Below the pieces are notes generated by a model. It ran no database searches, was not told the origin of the DNA, and was given only the letters and a program-made list of their open reading frames with translations. Made by a program: the position numbers and the translations under genes. From NCBI GenBank assembly GCA_002964805.2, contig PUDQ02000010.1, forward strand, positions 372,001-436,000: a DNA stretch of 64,000 bases, read 5' to 3'. This document shows, piece after piece, positions 35,563-47,842 of the stretch (the stretch's first letter is position 1; the number at the start of each line of letters is the position of its first letter). This DNA is from Trametes villosa. Taxonomy: Eukaryota > Basidiomycota > Agaricomycetes > Polyporales > Polyporaceae.

Positions 35563-37718
35563 ATGGCCGCTCTGACAGAAGCGCAGAAACGCGAAATCGG
35601 ACAGGTATGGGCACTCTAACTCCCTCATAGGCGTCCGTGCACTGAGCTAACGGTGCCATCCGGTAGCACTTCGTGTTTGGATTCCATGGCTATGAAGCCA
35701 GCGCCGACATCAGGACTCTTATCAAGGACTATCACCTTGGGTACGCACCGCGTTCTCCAAGGAGGTCCATGCCTTCACGAGAGCCTTCCAACTCTACAGC
35801 AATGTAATCTTGTTCAAGCGGAACGTGCAAAGTAGGTCGCTGCGGACAGGCGTACTGTCATCATTGAACTCACCTTCCCCCAACCATCATCATTTCAGGC
35901 ATCGCCCAAGTTCACCGCCTGGTTCATGAGCTGCAGTCTCTGGCGAAAGAGGCTGGACACGCTCGTCCTCTCATGATAGGCATTGATCAGGAGAATGGTG
36001 AGTTGCCTTTTCGTTGATCGGTTAGAATGATCTTACATCAGTTGATGCCATTCAGGACTGGTTTCCGCCTTCAGCGCGATCGCTTCAGGAGAGGCAGGAA
36101 CGCAGTTGTGAGTAAGGCTTGTCTGACGCCCATGGCAACAAGCTCATGTAGAGCAGCCCGGGCGCGATGGCCCTGGCAGCCACAGGTTCCACCGAGCTGG
36201 CATCCGAGGTTTCTGCGGCGACAGCGAAAGAGTTGCGTGCCGCGGGCATCAACTGGGCGTAAGCGGTACACGCCGTTGTATCCCGCCACATTAACTGAGG
36301 ATTGGGCGATGCTTGCAGATATAGCCCGGTGGGAGATGTCAACTCTGATCCCAGGAACCCTGTCATCGGTCCGTATTCCTTCATTTGTAAGGAAGCCCAC
36401 TCTAACATGCCGGCGCAGGTGTCCGCTCATTTGGAGATGGTATGTTTCTGCGCCTACACCGTAGGGCAATTAGACAGTGCTTACCGACCACTCAGACGCC
36501 AGCAATGTCGCCCGCTACGTACAGGCAGTGAGCTCCGCTCTCACGTCGGGAAGGGTTGCACCCTCTGCGAAGCATTTCCCGGGACACGGGAACACCCACG
36601 TGGACTCGCATCTCAGCCTCCCCAGCATCCTCGTCGACAAGGCTGCGCTGAAAGCCACGGAGCTGGTACCGTTTGAGGCGGTCGTGCGCGACGGTATCGC
36701 CAGTATCATGACAGGACACATGGCGCTGCCGCTTGTGACCGGAGACGAGACGCCTTGCTCGCTCTCCCGGACCATCACCACGGACCTCCTGCGCACAGAG
36801 CTGGGCTATGAAGGCGTCATCGTTACGGACTGCTTGGAGATGGAGGCCGTTGCGGAGAAGTACGGGTCTGAGGGCGGTGCGGTGCTCAGTTTGCAGGCGG
36901 GCGCGGACATTGCTATGATCTGCCACACCTACACGCGCCATGTCGGCGCGATTAACGCGACGTACGAAGCGGTGCTAGACGGACGCCTCTCCGTTGACGA
37001 GTTGGAGGCCAGTGGCGCGCGCATTGCGAAGATGAAGGACAAGTTCGCTGGGACGTGGGACGACGCGCTCGCTCCTTTTGACGCCGACCTCACGGCCAAG
37101 CTGAGGGAAGACCATCGCCTGCTCAGCAAACGCGCGTATGCCGCCTCGATCTCGCATATCCCGAACTCTCGCCCCTTCTCGCGCTTATCGAAGACCGGCC
37201 CTGCGGTGCTCCTCACTCCGCGCATGGAGAACATCAACCCTGCCGTTGACGACCCGGAAGGACAGCTACGCGATGCCGCGGGGCGTCTGCGGAACACCGC
37301 TGGACCCTCCTACCTCGCGCTCGCCGGCGCGATTGCCCAGCGCGTCTCTGCGGTCGAGCATGTCGTCTATGCACCAGAGGAGGAGATCCTGGACGCGCTC
37401 AAAGACAAGCTCCGTGGCGCGACGTCGGTCATCTTCGCCACCCGGAACGGGTACGAGAAGGGCGCCTGGCAGGTTGAGTATTTGCGCCGCATCATCGAAG
37501 TCGTGCGGGAGGGCGAAGGCGGCGTACCGAAGATGATGGCGGTGTCGACGTGCGCGCCGTATGACTTGCTTGCGGCCGGAAAGTTGGAGGTTGCTGCTAT
37601 TGTGACATACGAGTTCACCGTTCAGGCTTTGGAGGCCGCTGCTGCTGCGATCTACGGCGAGTCGGATGTTCCAGGCAGCGTCCCCGTTACGATGAGCAGT
37701 GTATCGGGCGGGCATTAA
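35563..37718 (+). CDS. GH3 beta-N-acetylglucosaminidase, NagZ-like, intracellular
   Basis: Nine exons sum to 1695 nt, 564 residues: 35563-35604, 35667-35740, 35800-35831, 35899-35997, 36056-36107, 36157-36258, 36319-36368, 36419-36439, 36496-37718. The GH3 barrel starts near residue 15 (HFVFGFHGYEA). The motif KHFPGHGNTHVDSHLSLP contains the Asp-x-His acid/base dyad that marks the NagZ N-acetylglucosaminidase branch rather than beta-glucosidases. GVIVTDCLEMEAV holds the nucleophile Asp. There is no signal peptide, so it probably acts in the cytosol on GlcNAc from chitin or glycans. About 200 C-terminal residues extend beyond the barrel. Exon 8 is a 21-nt microexon coding part of GVRSFGD. Confidence 0.92.
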
Positions 37719-37999
37719 GCCTCGTGGTTCGGAATCTGACTACGACCATGTACAATAGCCATATGCATACGCACCGCGGGGCTATAGCCACAGTGCTAGT
37801 TCTACGATGTCTTATGAAATACTATCAGCCTCGTGAACTGCAAACGAGCAGACACATTCACAACCGGAGCCCGGAAGATACCAAATCGGGCCGTACACCG
37901 GAGAGCACAGGAATATTACATAATCAGGGGTGTTGAGGAGGCAGAGCGCTGCGAGCACTGCCGACTCACCGAGACTCTTCCTCCGCGACGCTGACCACT

Positions 38000-40240
38000 A
38001 TGCCCGGCTCTCTCGACAGCGACTTGTACGATGGTAAGTGGTGGTTGATCATGTACCCGATGAATGAAATTGAGCATTTGATAGATCTTTACGGGGACAA
38101 CGAAGATAATCGCGAAGAGTCAACGCAGCAAGAGACGACTCATAGTCCAGTCGAGCAGAAGCTGCCCGTGCCTGCAGCTGTCAAGCAGGAAGAGAAGTCG
38201 TCCATCGTGAAGAAAGAGAGTTCTCTGCCTCCAAAGCCGCCCACATCATCTTCAGAGCTGTCGTATTCTGCGCAAGTAGCCCAGCAATTTTCGGCGTACA
38301 AGCAGACCCCTGCGCAGGAGCGCCAGCAGTACCAGGCGTCGAACGCGTCTGGGTCCAAGGCCAATGGCGCCGGAGACGCTGCGGCGTTTGATGACGGCCG
38401 CAGGGCTGTGAGGCCATCGGAAATGAAAGATGAAGGGTGAGTTACTGTTCTTTCATATCTTCATATCGTGCCGAGCACGCGCCTCGCATTATGTGGTCCA
38501 TGGTATCGTTGTGATACTGCCGTGCTACTATCGCTACCCCGCGCTGTCGTCCTATATACTTCGCTACAGAAGTTACAGCACTGGTTATCGACCGCACGGT
38601 ACTCGCACTCGTACGCCGCATCCTCGTACAGCTTGGGTCTTGCCTACCAGCTTCACCCTGCCTACCTCATTATACCTTACGGAAGCTAATGTCTTTTACG
38701 TCGCTTCTTGGTGTTCCTCGCTCCTCGGTATTCCTCGGTACTCGTCGCTCATCGGTACACGCGCTCTCGGTACTCCGCAACCTCACCTACCTGTCTCTTC
38801 TGCGCTATGTCTCGACACTGCTGTCCGCCTACCCTACGGCATGTTCTACGACACATCAATCAATACAGCAAGATGTTCGTCGGCGGTCTTAGCTGGGACA
38901 CCACAGATGGTATATGTCCACGCATTGCGGGGTCTGAAGCGCACAACTAATCTTTGCCGTACGTTTCGTTCGAGCAGACGGTCTGAGGAAGTACTTCTCG
39001 GAGTTTGGAGAGGTAGAGGACTGCACGATCTTGCGTGACCAGGATGGCCGCTCTCGCGGGTTCGCGTTCCTCACGTTCAAAGAGCCCGCGTCCGTGAACG
39101 CGGTGATGTGCCGCGAGCACGTTCTGGATGGCAAAACTGTACGAGAGACATCCTCTACTTCACTCGGTCGGTTCGCTCACCACAAGCACAGATTGACCCT
39201 AAACGGGCTATCCCTCGTGAAGAGCATCTCCGAAACACCCGCTACTTCGTGGGAGGACTCTCACATTCCACGACGTCCGAGTCTATGCGCGCCTTCTTCG
39301 GCCAGTACGGCAAGGTCGTTGACTGCACTGTCATGGTTGACCGGGAGACGGGGCGCTCGAAGGGTTTCGGCTTCGTCACCTTCGAGGACGCGAGTAATAC
39401 CGAGCAGCTGGTTGGGCAGCCCAACCTATTCCTAGACGAGAAGCAGGTATGCACACGCACCGCATGTGATGTTCCTCTCACTAACGCCCTCCATAGATCG
39501 AGGTAAAGGTCGCTCAGCCACGCAGTCAGCGAGACGCCGCACGGACAGGAGGAGGGGGAGGCCGAGGGAGCCGCGAGGGCAACCACTCCGCCGGCGACGG
39601 CCCCGTACCCGGCGCCGCGGCCACCATGGGCTTCGCAGGCGCGGCGCAGGGGAACGTGGGCCCCCAGCAGATGTCGATGCTCTACCAGCGCATGATGGGC
39701 CAGAGCCCCATGATGGGCATGGGTATGGGTATGGGCATGGGCGGCATGGGCAGCGCGGGCGGTATGCCCGGCATGATGCCCATGGGCTCCCCCGCGACGC
39801 CCATGGCCGGCGGCGACTTCGGCGGGATGGGCGGTGGCATGGGGGTCGGGATGAACCCCGCCATGGGCATGGGTGTTGGCATGAACCCTGCCATGGGCGG
39901 CGGGATGAGCCCCGGGATGGCCGCGGGCATGGGCGGAGGTATGGGCGGCATGGGAGGTATGGGTGCGATGGGACGCGGCATGGGCGGCGGCATGGGGAAC
40001 ATGGGCGCAGGCATGGGCGGCGCGATGGGGGCCGGGATGCGGATGGGCATGGGCCCGATGGCGATGGGCATGCAGCCGTTCATGGGCAACGCTGCGGGGA
40101 TGATGGGGCGCGGGATGGGGATGATGGGTGCGGGGATGCACCCCATGGGCCGCGCGCGGGGCGGGATGATGAACGCGGGCGTCGGGCCCGCCAGAAACAT
40201 GGCGCGCGGACAGCACGGCTTCCACCCGTATGCACGGTAG
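38000..40240 (+). CDS. HRP1: Tandem-RRM mRNA-binding protein, HRP1/Nab4-like
   Basis: Related to yeast Hrp1 (cleavage factor IB), which binds UA-rich elements for mRNA 3'-end formation and shuttles between nucleus and cytoplasm. Six exons sum to 1587 nt, 528 residues: 38000-38033, 38085-38436, 38869-38909, 38978-39138, 39192-39446, 39497-40240. The Gln/Ser/Lys-rich N-terminus contains SYSAQVAQQFSAYKQ. RRM1 has RNP2 KMFVGGLSW and RNP1 RSRGFAFLTF; RRM2 has RYFVGGLSHST and RSKGFGFVTF. The linker DPKRAIPREE fits the Hrp1/Musashi class. The C-terminus is about 190 residues of Gly-Met repeats ending in RG/RGG-like dipeptides. Intron 2 is 432 nt, unusually long. Confidence 0.92.
38437..38868 (+). 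other. Long pyrimidine-rich intron of the HRP1-like gene
   Basis: This intron starts GTGAGT, ends AATACAG, and is rich in pyrimidines with a TAC or TAT step every few bases. TCGGTA recurs near 38725, 38735, 38751 and 38767. Stop codons are scarce, so several plus-strand frames run open across it. It separates the N-terminal tail from both RRMs. Confidence 0.7.
39700..40190 (+). repeat. Gly-Met low-complexity repeat in HRP1-like C-terminus
   Basis: ATGGGC-type hexamers encode runs of GM, GMG, NPAMG and MGGGM over about 160 codons. Such segments vary in length between strains and may drive condensate formation. Confidence 0.8.
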
Positions 40241-40455
40241 TATTTATGCGCGGCCTCTCTCGCTTGTCTTGCTGCTTTCTTGACACACCTAGGTATATAT
40301 GCCGATACGTAATCCCATATGTCGTTGTAATATCAGTACTCCACCAGCTTGTCTCGTACCGGATGATTGCTACACTACGAGGTATATAGTCTACATGCAC
40401 GATTAGTCCTACAGCTTCCTAACCAAGGGGCCCGTCTGTATCTCGGTACCCACTT

Positions 40456-43400
40456 TCAGAACGAACGGAGAGATATCTGCGGCCTCGCTGGTTCCGCAGC
40501 GGTCGCCTTGCCACCCAGAGCTTGCCTGACAGAAGTTTCCAACGTCTCCCGTACGGGAGCTTCGAGGCGCGCGGTGGCATCCTTGAACGCTGCGGGGGAG
40601 GCGGCGGCGAGAGAAAGCAATTGGGTGACGCTTTGTGTATGCATGGAAGTCGGTGGCTGTCGTGAGGGGTTGAGGAACAGGATGAGGACAGGCATAATGA
40701 CACCCAGAGCTCGCGGTCCTGAGAGCCGACACAATCAGCATAACACTCGCAGCTATAGCTCGTGAAACTCACGGATATCCTCGGGTAGAGAGAGGAACAG
40801 TGCAGAAAGCGCCTTGTGGATCTCGCTGACAGCTGCCATCACTTGCTCCGATGGCGAGGCATCGTCGCTGGACGCAGCGGCCTTCGCGAGACACTCAACC
40901 AACCCTGGAAGCAGTAGCCTGGTGCATTGCTTCAACACGGGGTTACCCGTAGCAGAAGCAGTGATGAGGGTCTTCGCACAGTGCGCCGCAGTCAAAGACA
41001 GCTTGAGGGCGAGATGATTTAGTGCTTAACTTCATAACGTTAGTAAGGAAACCAACCTCTCCTCCCTCGACAAGCTTTTGGGAGATGATGAAGCAACAGT
41101 GCTCGATGATGGGCTTGCCGACGGGTACTGTCGTCGGAAGGACTGTGAGGATAAGAACCGCAGCAAGCAAGTTGTTCTTAATCTTCTTGTTGCACATCGG
41201 TCCTTCCCTACCACTGCAATATAGTCAGCGCGAGCGCCAATTAAAGATGTAAGGTAGACGCACCTCATAGCATCCACATTGAGAAGGCACGACGAGAGCA
41301 GGCCGTGCACTATGCGACCGAACTTGTTGTCCGGGTCCGGGAGATTGGCCGGCCGGTCAAGGAGACCCTTTAGTGCTTGAAGAGTAGGCCCAACGAGGTC
41401 GAGTTCCGACACCTCGTCTCTCAACAACTCTGCAATACCATGAGCGATCATATGCGGAGGCACGTTGGAAACCGGCCTTACCGCAGTACAGGGTGATGGC
41501 TATCGCCCTGAAGTCCTCCCTTTGGGTAGCGCCGAAAGAAGCAGCCACGGCAGAGAAGGACTCGAAGGCTGCGATGATGAGCCTGACCTTCTCAGCGGGG
41601 GTCGCTCCGTCATCTGTAGTGCGTAAGTTCACCGAAAACGTGACAAGTGTCGGAATACTCACGGATAGCACCGCTCTGGGGTCCCGAGATGACCCTGCGC
41701 AGGATGTATGCGCATATACGCACGCAGTGGGCCAATGGCGAGGACAGCACATCAGCAGTTCCCGGTGTATGGCCGTTGCTGCGATACTATGGGTCAGCGT
41801 GGGTATTCATGAAAGGCGTTAGAGTCACTGACGTCAAGTTATCCGCTTTGATGCTCTCCGCCAGGCTCGCGATTGCCTCGACAAGGTGTATCTGGACTCC
41901 AGATGGCTCCGTCAACGACATCCGGTAGAACAAATTCAGGAGCTCTTCGAACAGCGGCGGATCGTTGAAGACCTTGCCACAGTACTTCCTCCGCACCAAG
42001 CATTTAAGAGCCTGCAGCGAAATGATAGAGGTACGTTGCGCATCGGGGTCGGCGTCCGGTGTCGAGCCCGCCAACGCCTCGTATACGAGGCCAAAGATGA
42101 CGAAGAAGAACACCGTGGGTTCGTCGCGCTTGTTGTCGCCGCCTTTCGCTGATGGCTGGGGCGGGGCTGATTCCTGTCCGTCCATAGCTGCAAGGACGCT
42201 GGGGTCGTCCTTCTGCATGGCAATCGACACGGCGTGCAGGATGACGGACCACGCCTTAACGTAGTACTAGAACCTACAGTCAGTGGGGCAATGATTGCGC
42301 AGACGATTGCACTCACGGGAAGTAGCACCTCGCGTCCAAGGCTAGAGTATGAGGAATCGAGAGCACCTGCAGCCGTCTCGTCCAGCGACTCCGCGTCAAC
42401 TCTGATGCTGGCGTAATCGCGCAAACAGGAGACCCAGAGTGGGGCAAGCGTTGCACGATATGGCTTCACCACCTCGACCAAATACGTCTGCTGTGCGCTG
42501 GAGACCTCGAGCTCGGCCCAAGCGGAAAGCGTCGCAATACGCAACATGACGGAAGCATTGGGGCTCAGTTCCGCTGCATCTCCGAGTGCAAGCATTCCCG
42601 AACCTGTGAGCCTGAGATTAGGACGCCTTCGGACGAATGCCAAACCGTTCAGCTTACCCTTGGACTGCTCCAAGGCAGATGTGAGAAGCTTCAGGATACG
42701 ACCCATGCGGCCGACATCTTTGACTACGCCGCATCCCACGAATATGGCGCACGTCCCGATGGCGGAAGCCAGGATTTCCGGAGTGGAATCCGACGAGAAC
42801 GCAGGCGTCAGGGCTGCGGTAATGGGAGCTTGGTGCTGCTCAAGGAGCAAGTTCTCTTCGTAGTCGGGGTCGGGTACCCTGGCGAATATCTACAACATGT
42901 GAGAATACATTGAGCTAGGAAGAGCACCACGCATACCTCAATGACATCGGTGAGCACAGTGAGACCCTCGAGACGAATTTCGGTAACGTGCGCCGCAGAG
43001 GCCGTGAAAGCGATCTTGATCAGGTCCGGCACGCGAGAGACAAGCAAGCCGGAGACCGGGATTCCCTGGCTACGCGCAAAAGTGATGTCAAGATGCTCCC
43101 TGCGCCCAGAGCGTCCAACAACTGTGCAGATGTTGTGTAGACACTGCAGCGCGAAGAGTTGTGTTCGCCAGCGAGATGTCTGCCTGGAAGATGCAGAAGT
43201 GCTCCCAACGCTAAGCGACTGCCCTTCGTCGTCGAGGTCTCCACGTTTCGCTGCCGCGTCCGCGGCTTGCTGAGAGGCGGTTGTCCGCGACATGATGCGC
43301 TGGCACAGATCTATCCAGGCGGATGGATTGTAGATAACAGTCTGCTGCAGCCAGCTCGCGATGACGTTCCGGACCCCGTCGACAGACGAGTCGTCGTCCA

Positions 43401-46400
43401 ACATGGCGAAGAGCTCCTCGACGAGCCGGTCGCCGCCGAGCTTCGACATGCTCAGCGCATCCCGCTGGACAAGCTGGTAAAGCGCGTTGATCGAGGCGAG
43501 CTTGAGCGGCCGGCGGGGCGACCCGAGGTAGCCTCTAAAGCGCGCGACGAGCTCGGGCACATTCACGTGGTCGGGGGCGAACATGAGGAAGTGCTGGATG
43601 CACTTGATCGCCTCCACGCAGATGCCGTCGTCCTCTTCGTCAATGAACTGGTGGACGAGGTCCAGTACCAGGGTGCGAGTGCGCGTGGACTCCTCGATAT
43701 CGGGGCCGAGGACGGTGATGACGGCGTCGATGTTCTGGCAGACGACCTGGTAGGCGGGCAGGTCCCCGCTGATGTTGACATGGTTCAGCGACCCCCCGTC
43801 GGGCTCATGGGACTCGGTCATGTAGACCTTGAATAGTAAACCAAGGGTGCTCGAGACGAACGGCGCGTATGCGAGGCTGGCAGCGTCGATAACCCGGGCC
43901 AAGGCGCTGAGTGCCCAGAAGTGCACGACCGGATGCGGGTCGTTGATGAGGGACATCAAGACGTGTACGGTGGTCTTCAGGAGGGGACCCGCCGCGAGAC
44001 CACCAACATGCGCGTGGATCGCGCCGAATGCCAGTGCACAGCCGGCTCGTCCGTGGGGGTCACGGTTGTTGACCACCTGATCGACAAGTGTCTTCACCTG
44101 GCTGGTGAGGAAGTTCGTCCCGGCGACACTGGCTAGCCGGCCGATGGCTTCACTACTCGCTTTGCGCAGTGCAGGGTCTCCGTCTACCAGGACGTCCTGC
44201 ATGGAATGTTTAGTCAAGAGCAAATATATTATCATCGCACTGCAGTCTGCTGACCTTCAGGAATGTTGCAAGCGGCGTCGCGACCTGGGAGTTGCCCAAC
44301 ACCTGTCGTGCACTTGCTGACGTGCCTTGTCGGAGAGCGAAGACCACTGCAAACGTCGTGTTCACAAGCGCTGCAGCTTTGCGACCGGTGTTCTTATCTA
44401 GCTTGGCGGATCCTGCCGAGTTCAAGAGCTGCGTGACAACGCGAGTCGTCTGGGCAACATCCTGAAGGGGCAAGAGCTGGGCGAACAACTGAATGGAAGC
44501 ATCGACCGCGGCGGTAGGGGCCGGAGGAGGCTCTGGAGCTCGTCCTCGGGCGTCTGCGATGAGCTTCTGGCACAAGTAAAGGGGATCGTGTTCGAGCGCG
44601 GTGACGATTGGCTTCTGGCACTGTACGCATGTTGTAAGCAACGACTCACACTGCATGCCCCAGATTAGCTTACCATTTCGTCGATTGAGCTCTCGATACT
44701 ATCCCTGTTGATCCAGTCCGGATTATCGTCTACCTCCAGGTTTGTCAAGCCATACGCATAACCGTCAACGCTCTGCCAGATCGAGGTGAACGTCCCAGAA
44801 GATGAAGCGATCGCCGCCTGAACCGAAGACCCAGTGTATCCGTCAGGGCTCGCGAAGAGGGTGATCACAGACTGCAGCAGAGAGCTCTGAACGGACTCGG
44901 TGACACCAGAGAAGCCGACCAGAGAGAAGCATTGGAAGATGCGGGACCTGAGGAGCGCCTCGCGCCCGTCGATACCCAGACCTTTCGACTCGGCTTGCAG
45001 CTCCTCCTGGTTGAGCGTCGGACGGTTCGTGATGTATGTGTTCGCAAACGCTAGGCCGTTGCTCAGCATGGAGGAGATGCGGCGGGTAACGTCCGCAGTC
45101 ACGAGCGACGGCGAGTTGTGTTTGAGGAAGCAGTGAATGGCCCCGACGGTGCTCTCGCGCACATGCAGGAGGAACTCCCACTCCGTGACGCTCCGCCCAG
45201 CCGCGTTGTCCTTGGTGGTGGGCTTCGGCAACGCATTGCGCCAAAGTACGAGGAGCTGCGGGAGATGCGGGCGGACGAAGTTGGGTCCGAGGGTCATTAG
45301 CGACGCGATGCACGTCCATGCAATCTCGATCTCGATGCGCGCAACCTTGACGTCGTGCTCGCCGGCGCGCTTGAGGATCTGCACGGCCATGTCGAAAACC
45401 TTCGCGCTGATGTCGTACGAGACGTACAGCGGACGGTCGGGGATGACCGCAAGTAGAGCCGCGAGACCGTAGGAGTGCCCGAGGGCGCGGAGATGGATGT
45501 CTGAGGGGGCGGCGGGAGTGGTGAGGGAAGAGACGTCGCGCTGCAGCTTCTCGACGACGCTGAGTAGTACCTTGGGCAAGCGAAGAGGGGTGGAGTAGCA
45601 GAAGCAACGTAGCGTCCATGCAGTGTTGATGCGGACACTATGGTTGGGGTGGGAAAGCAAGTTGAGCAATGGATCGGAAAGCGCATCCTGTACGGCATGA
45701 GCTGGTTTTGAAATAATCGAAGCATGGAACTCAATATACCTGGACGGGTCCGGGAGCGTTGCCAAGCTGCTGCAGAAGTCCGCTCACTTCTCGTAGAGCG
45801 ATCACTAGACACAACGGGCTCGGCGCTGACTGACCGGGCATCAAGGCGGGCCACCGTTTCAGGTATGTGCTAGACAGCTCTTGGATGGCAGCAATTTGAG
45901 CCTGTTCGCCTAACATACGCACGCCGACGAGGTCGCGCAAAATGAGTTCGATGAGCGAGCGGACGAACAGAACCTCATAGCGGCTCCCCGAGTTCCGCGG
46001 GTTCGTCACGATCTCGTTCATGAAGTGATTGACCACGAGGGGGTAGTTGCTCTCCACAAAGCTCGCCCCGAGCCGCCAGAACAGCGCAGAGTAGATGTCG
46101 AAGATGCCGACCCGCGTCCGGCGCGACGTCTGGAGCTTGTTGAAGTGGGCGGACAGCTGCAGCAGCATCTCCGCGGGTGTCATGATGGGCTTGGGCTCCT
46201 CTGTGGTTACGTGCGCGGCGACTGTAGAGTCTTCGTCCTCGTCTTGGTTCTGCGGTTTCTTGCCCTTCTTCGCGGCGTCAGGTACGGGGACAACGCGCTC
46301 GATTTGTGTTGAGGCAAGCATATGCGCCGCGAGCTTGGCCAGGGACCGGCGTGTTAGCTGATCCGCGCCTTCGAGGCTCTTGATGCATAGGTTCAATATG

Positions 46401-47392
46401 TTCTCGACGTCCGCTACTGACCGAGTACCGTCGCCAGTAGGGTACATAAGAATCAAGACCTGCACGTCCATGAGATGCTATAACTGTATGCAAATGAAGG
46501 TACACATACCTCGCAGGCGGCTCGTTGTACCGGGAAGGCCTTGTCACCCAGAGCGTTCCTGCTATGCTTGATGATGTCTTTCGCGACCGAGTCGGTAACG
46601 GCCCGCTTGGCAGTAGAAAGCGCCTTAGAGAGTGCGAAGAATGCGTATGTCCGGAGGATGATGGGCTGTATAGTCCTGTGAGTCACTGAGGCGGCCGGAC
46701 ATAGGTTGGTGGACTAACGCCGGACGAACGGTATAGCTTGATAGAAACAGTTGCAACTTCCGCCATTTGAGACATCACCTATATGATATTGAGTATCCAC
46801 GCATACATTTCAATACCGCTGGAGCCTGGAGGTACCTGTGATCCGTACGTCCCCATAAGCTCCCCAATGCAGTAGATGGCGGCGCTAGATCCATGTTAGG
46901 GTGTACTTCGCGTGACGGGAGGTTAGCCTGCTCACATTCGGCTAGACTCTTTCGCCGGGGGCTTCGTCTCCGCAAGTATCTTCAGGAAGGCCTGGATGGT
47001 ATCGAAGAGGGACTTGGTCTCTCCCCGCAGGTACAACGCGTGCAAGCCGCTCGCGACCAGCCTGCGTATGGGACGGCCGGGAAGTGGGAATGGTTCGGGG
47101 GCGGAGACAATCTTCACCATGGACGCTTCCAGGTCCGTCTGACATGTCTTGAGTTGCTCCTAGGAGCGGTGCGGGTATGAGACGCGTTATGAGTGCGAGG
47201 GACCGCATGACGTACCGGGCTTGCCTTCTTGGCTATTCTCTCCGTCGACGACAGCCATTGGAACAGATAGATCTCGCCATTCTCCCCGGATAGTTTCGAC
47301 TGCGTTGATCACAAGCTGAGTGCATGCTGAGTAGCATTATGGAATGGACTCACCTCGTCCAAGAGCTCAATGGCGGTGTCTACTCCCGCCAT
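40456..47392 (-). CDS. LAA1: HEAT-repeat AP-1 accessory protein Laa1/HEATR5
   Basis: A very large HEAT-repeat protein, about 2000 residues, in many exons. It starts MAGVDTAIELLDE at 47392 and ends in PARPQISLRSF at 40456. The N-terminal segment (RPIRRLVASGLHALYLRGET, then LFDTIQAFLKILAE) matches yeast Laa1 and animal HEATR5, partners of the AP-1 clathrin adaptor that move it to trans-Golgi/endosomal membranes. Helical pairs continue throughout (GAIHAHVGGLAAGPLLKTTV, HPVVHFWALSALARVIDAA). Size, N-terminal motif and repeat type together support the call. An Asp/Glu and Lys patch (PDAAKKGKKPQNQDEDEDS) interrupts the repeats near 46270. I checked only some of the introns base by base. It converges with the HRP1-like gene, 215 bp apart. 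Confidence 0.87.
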
Positions 47393-47842
47393 TGCGACAG
47401 TAGTCAATAACCGAGTCTCAACACCTGTCCGTGTATTCAATGGTCAAGCGGGTAGCGATCGAGCGTATTTTCCGGCGTCAGAAGAGTGTACAGAAAGCAG
47501 AGATATACACAGAGTCGACCGCGTCCGACTCGGTCGCGGGCGAGAAGTAGTGGATACTTGATCGGGATACGTAGCCACGTGGCGGAGGTATCACCGGGAG
47601 GAGAGTAAGCGCCCTTCCTCTTTACAGCTTCCCCTACATCCGTGACCCCGGTATAATGACATTCACAAGCCTCCCAGCTACTACCACTTGAGTACGCCGA
47701 CACACCCTCGCCATCATCCCTTTCGCGACTACCAGCGTTCTATATGCTCTGTGCCACGCCCTGCATTTAACAGGCGCGCCGCATAGCTTCAGAAACATAC
47801 ATTCACCGGAGAGATCGTACGCGCCGCAAGTGCATCGCCAAT
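47393..47842. promoter_or_regulatory. Divergent promoter, LAA1 / unknown gene
   Basis: 450 bp between the starts at 47392 (-) and 47843 (+). No TATA box, repeat or known site is clear. Confidence 0.5.

Noticed and set aside
35093..35659. 188-codon minus-strand frame between VHS-GAT and GH3
   Set aside because: Overlaps the start and first exon of the GH3 gene, has no recognisable motif, and codon use looks random.
38430..39038. 202-codon plus-strand frame crossing the HRP1-like intron
   Set aside because: It runs from exon through the pyrimidine-rich intron and out of frame with both RRMs; openness is due to base composition.
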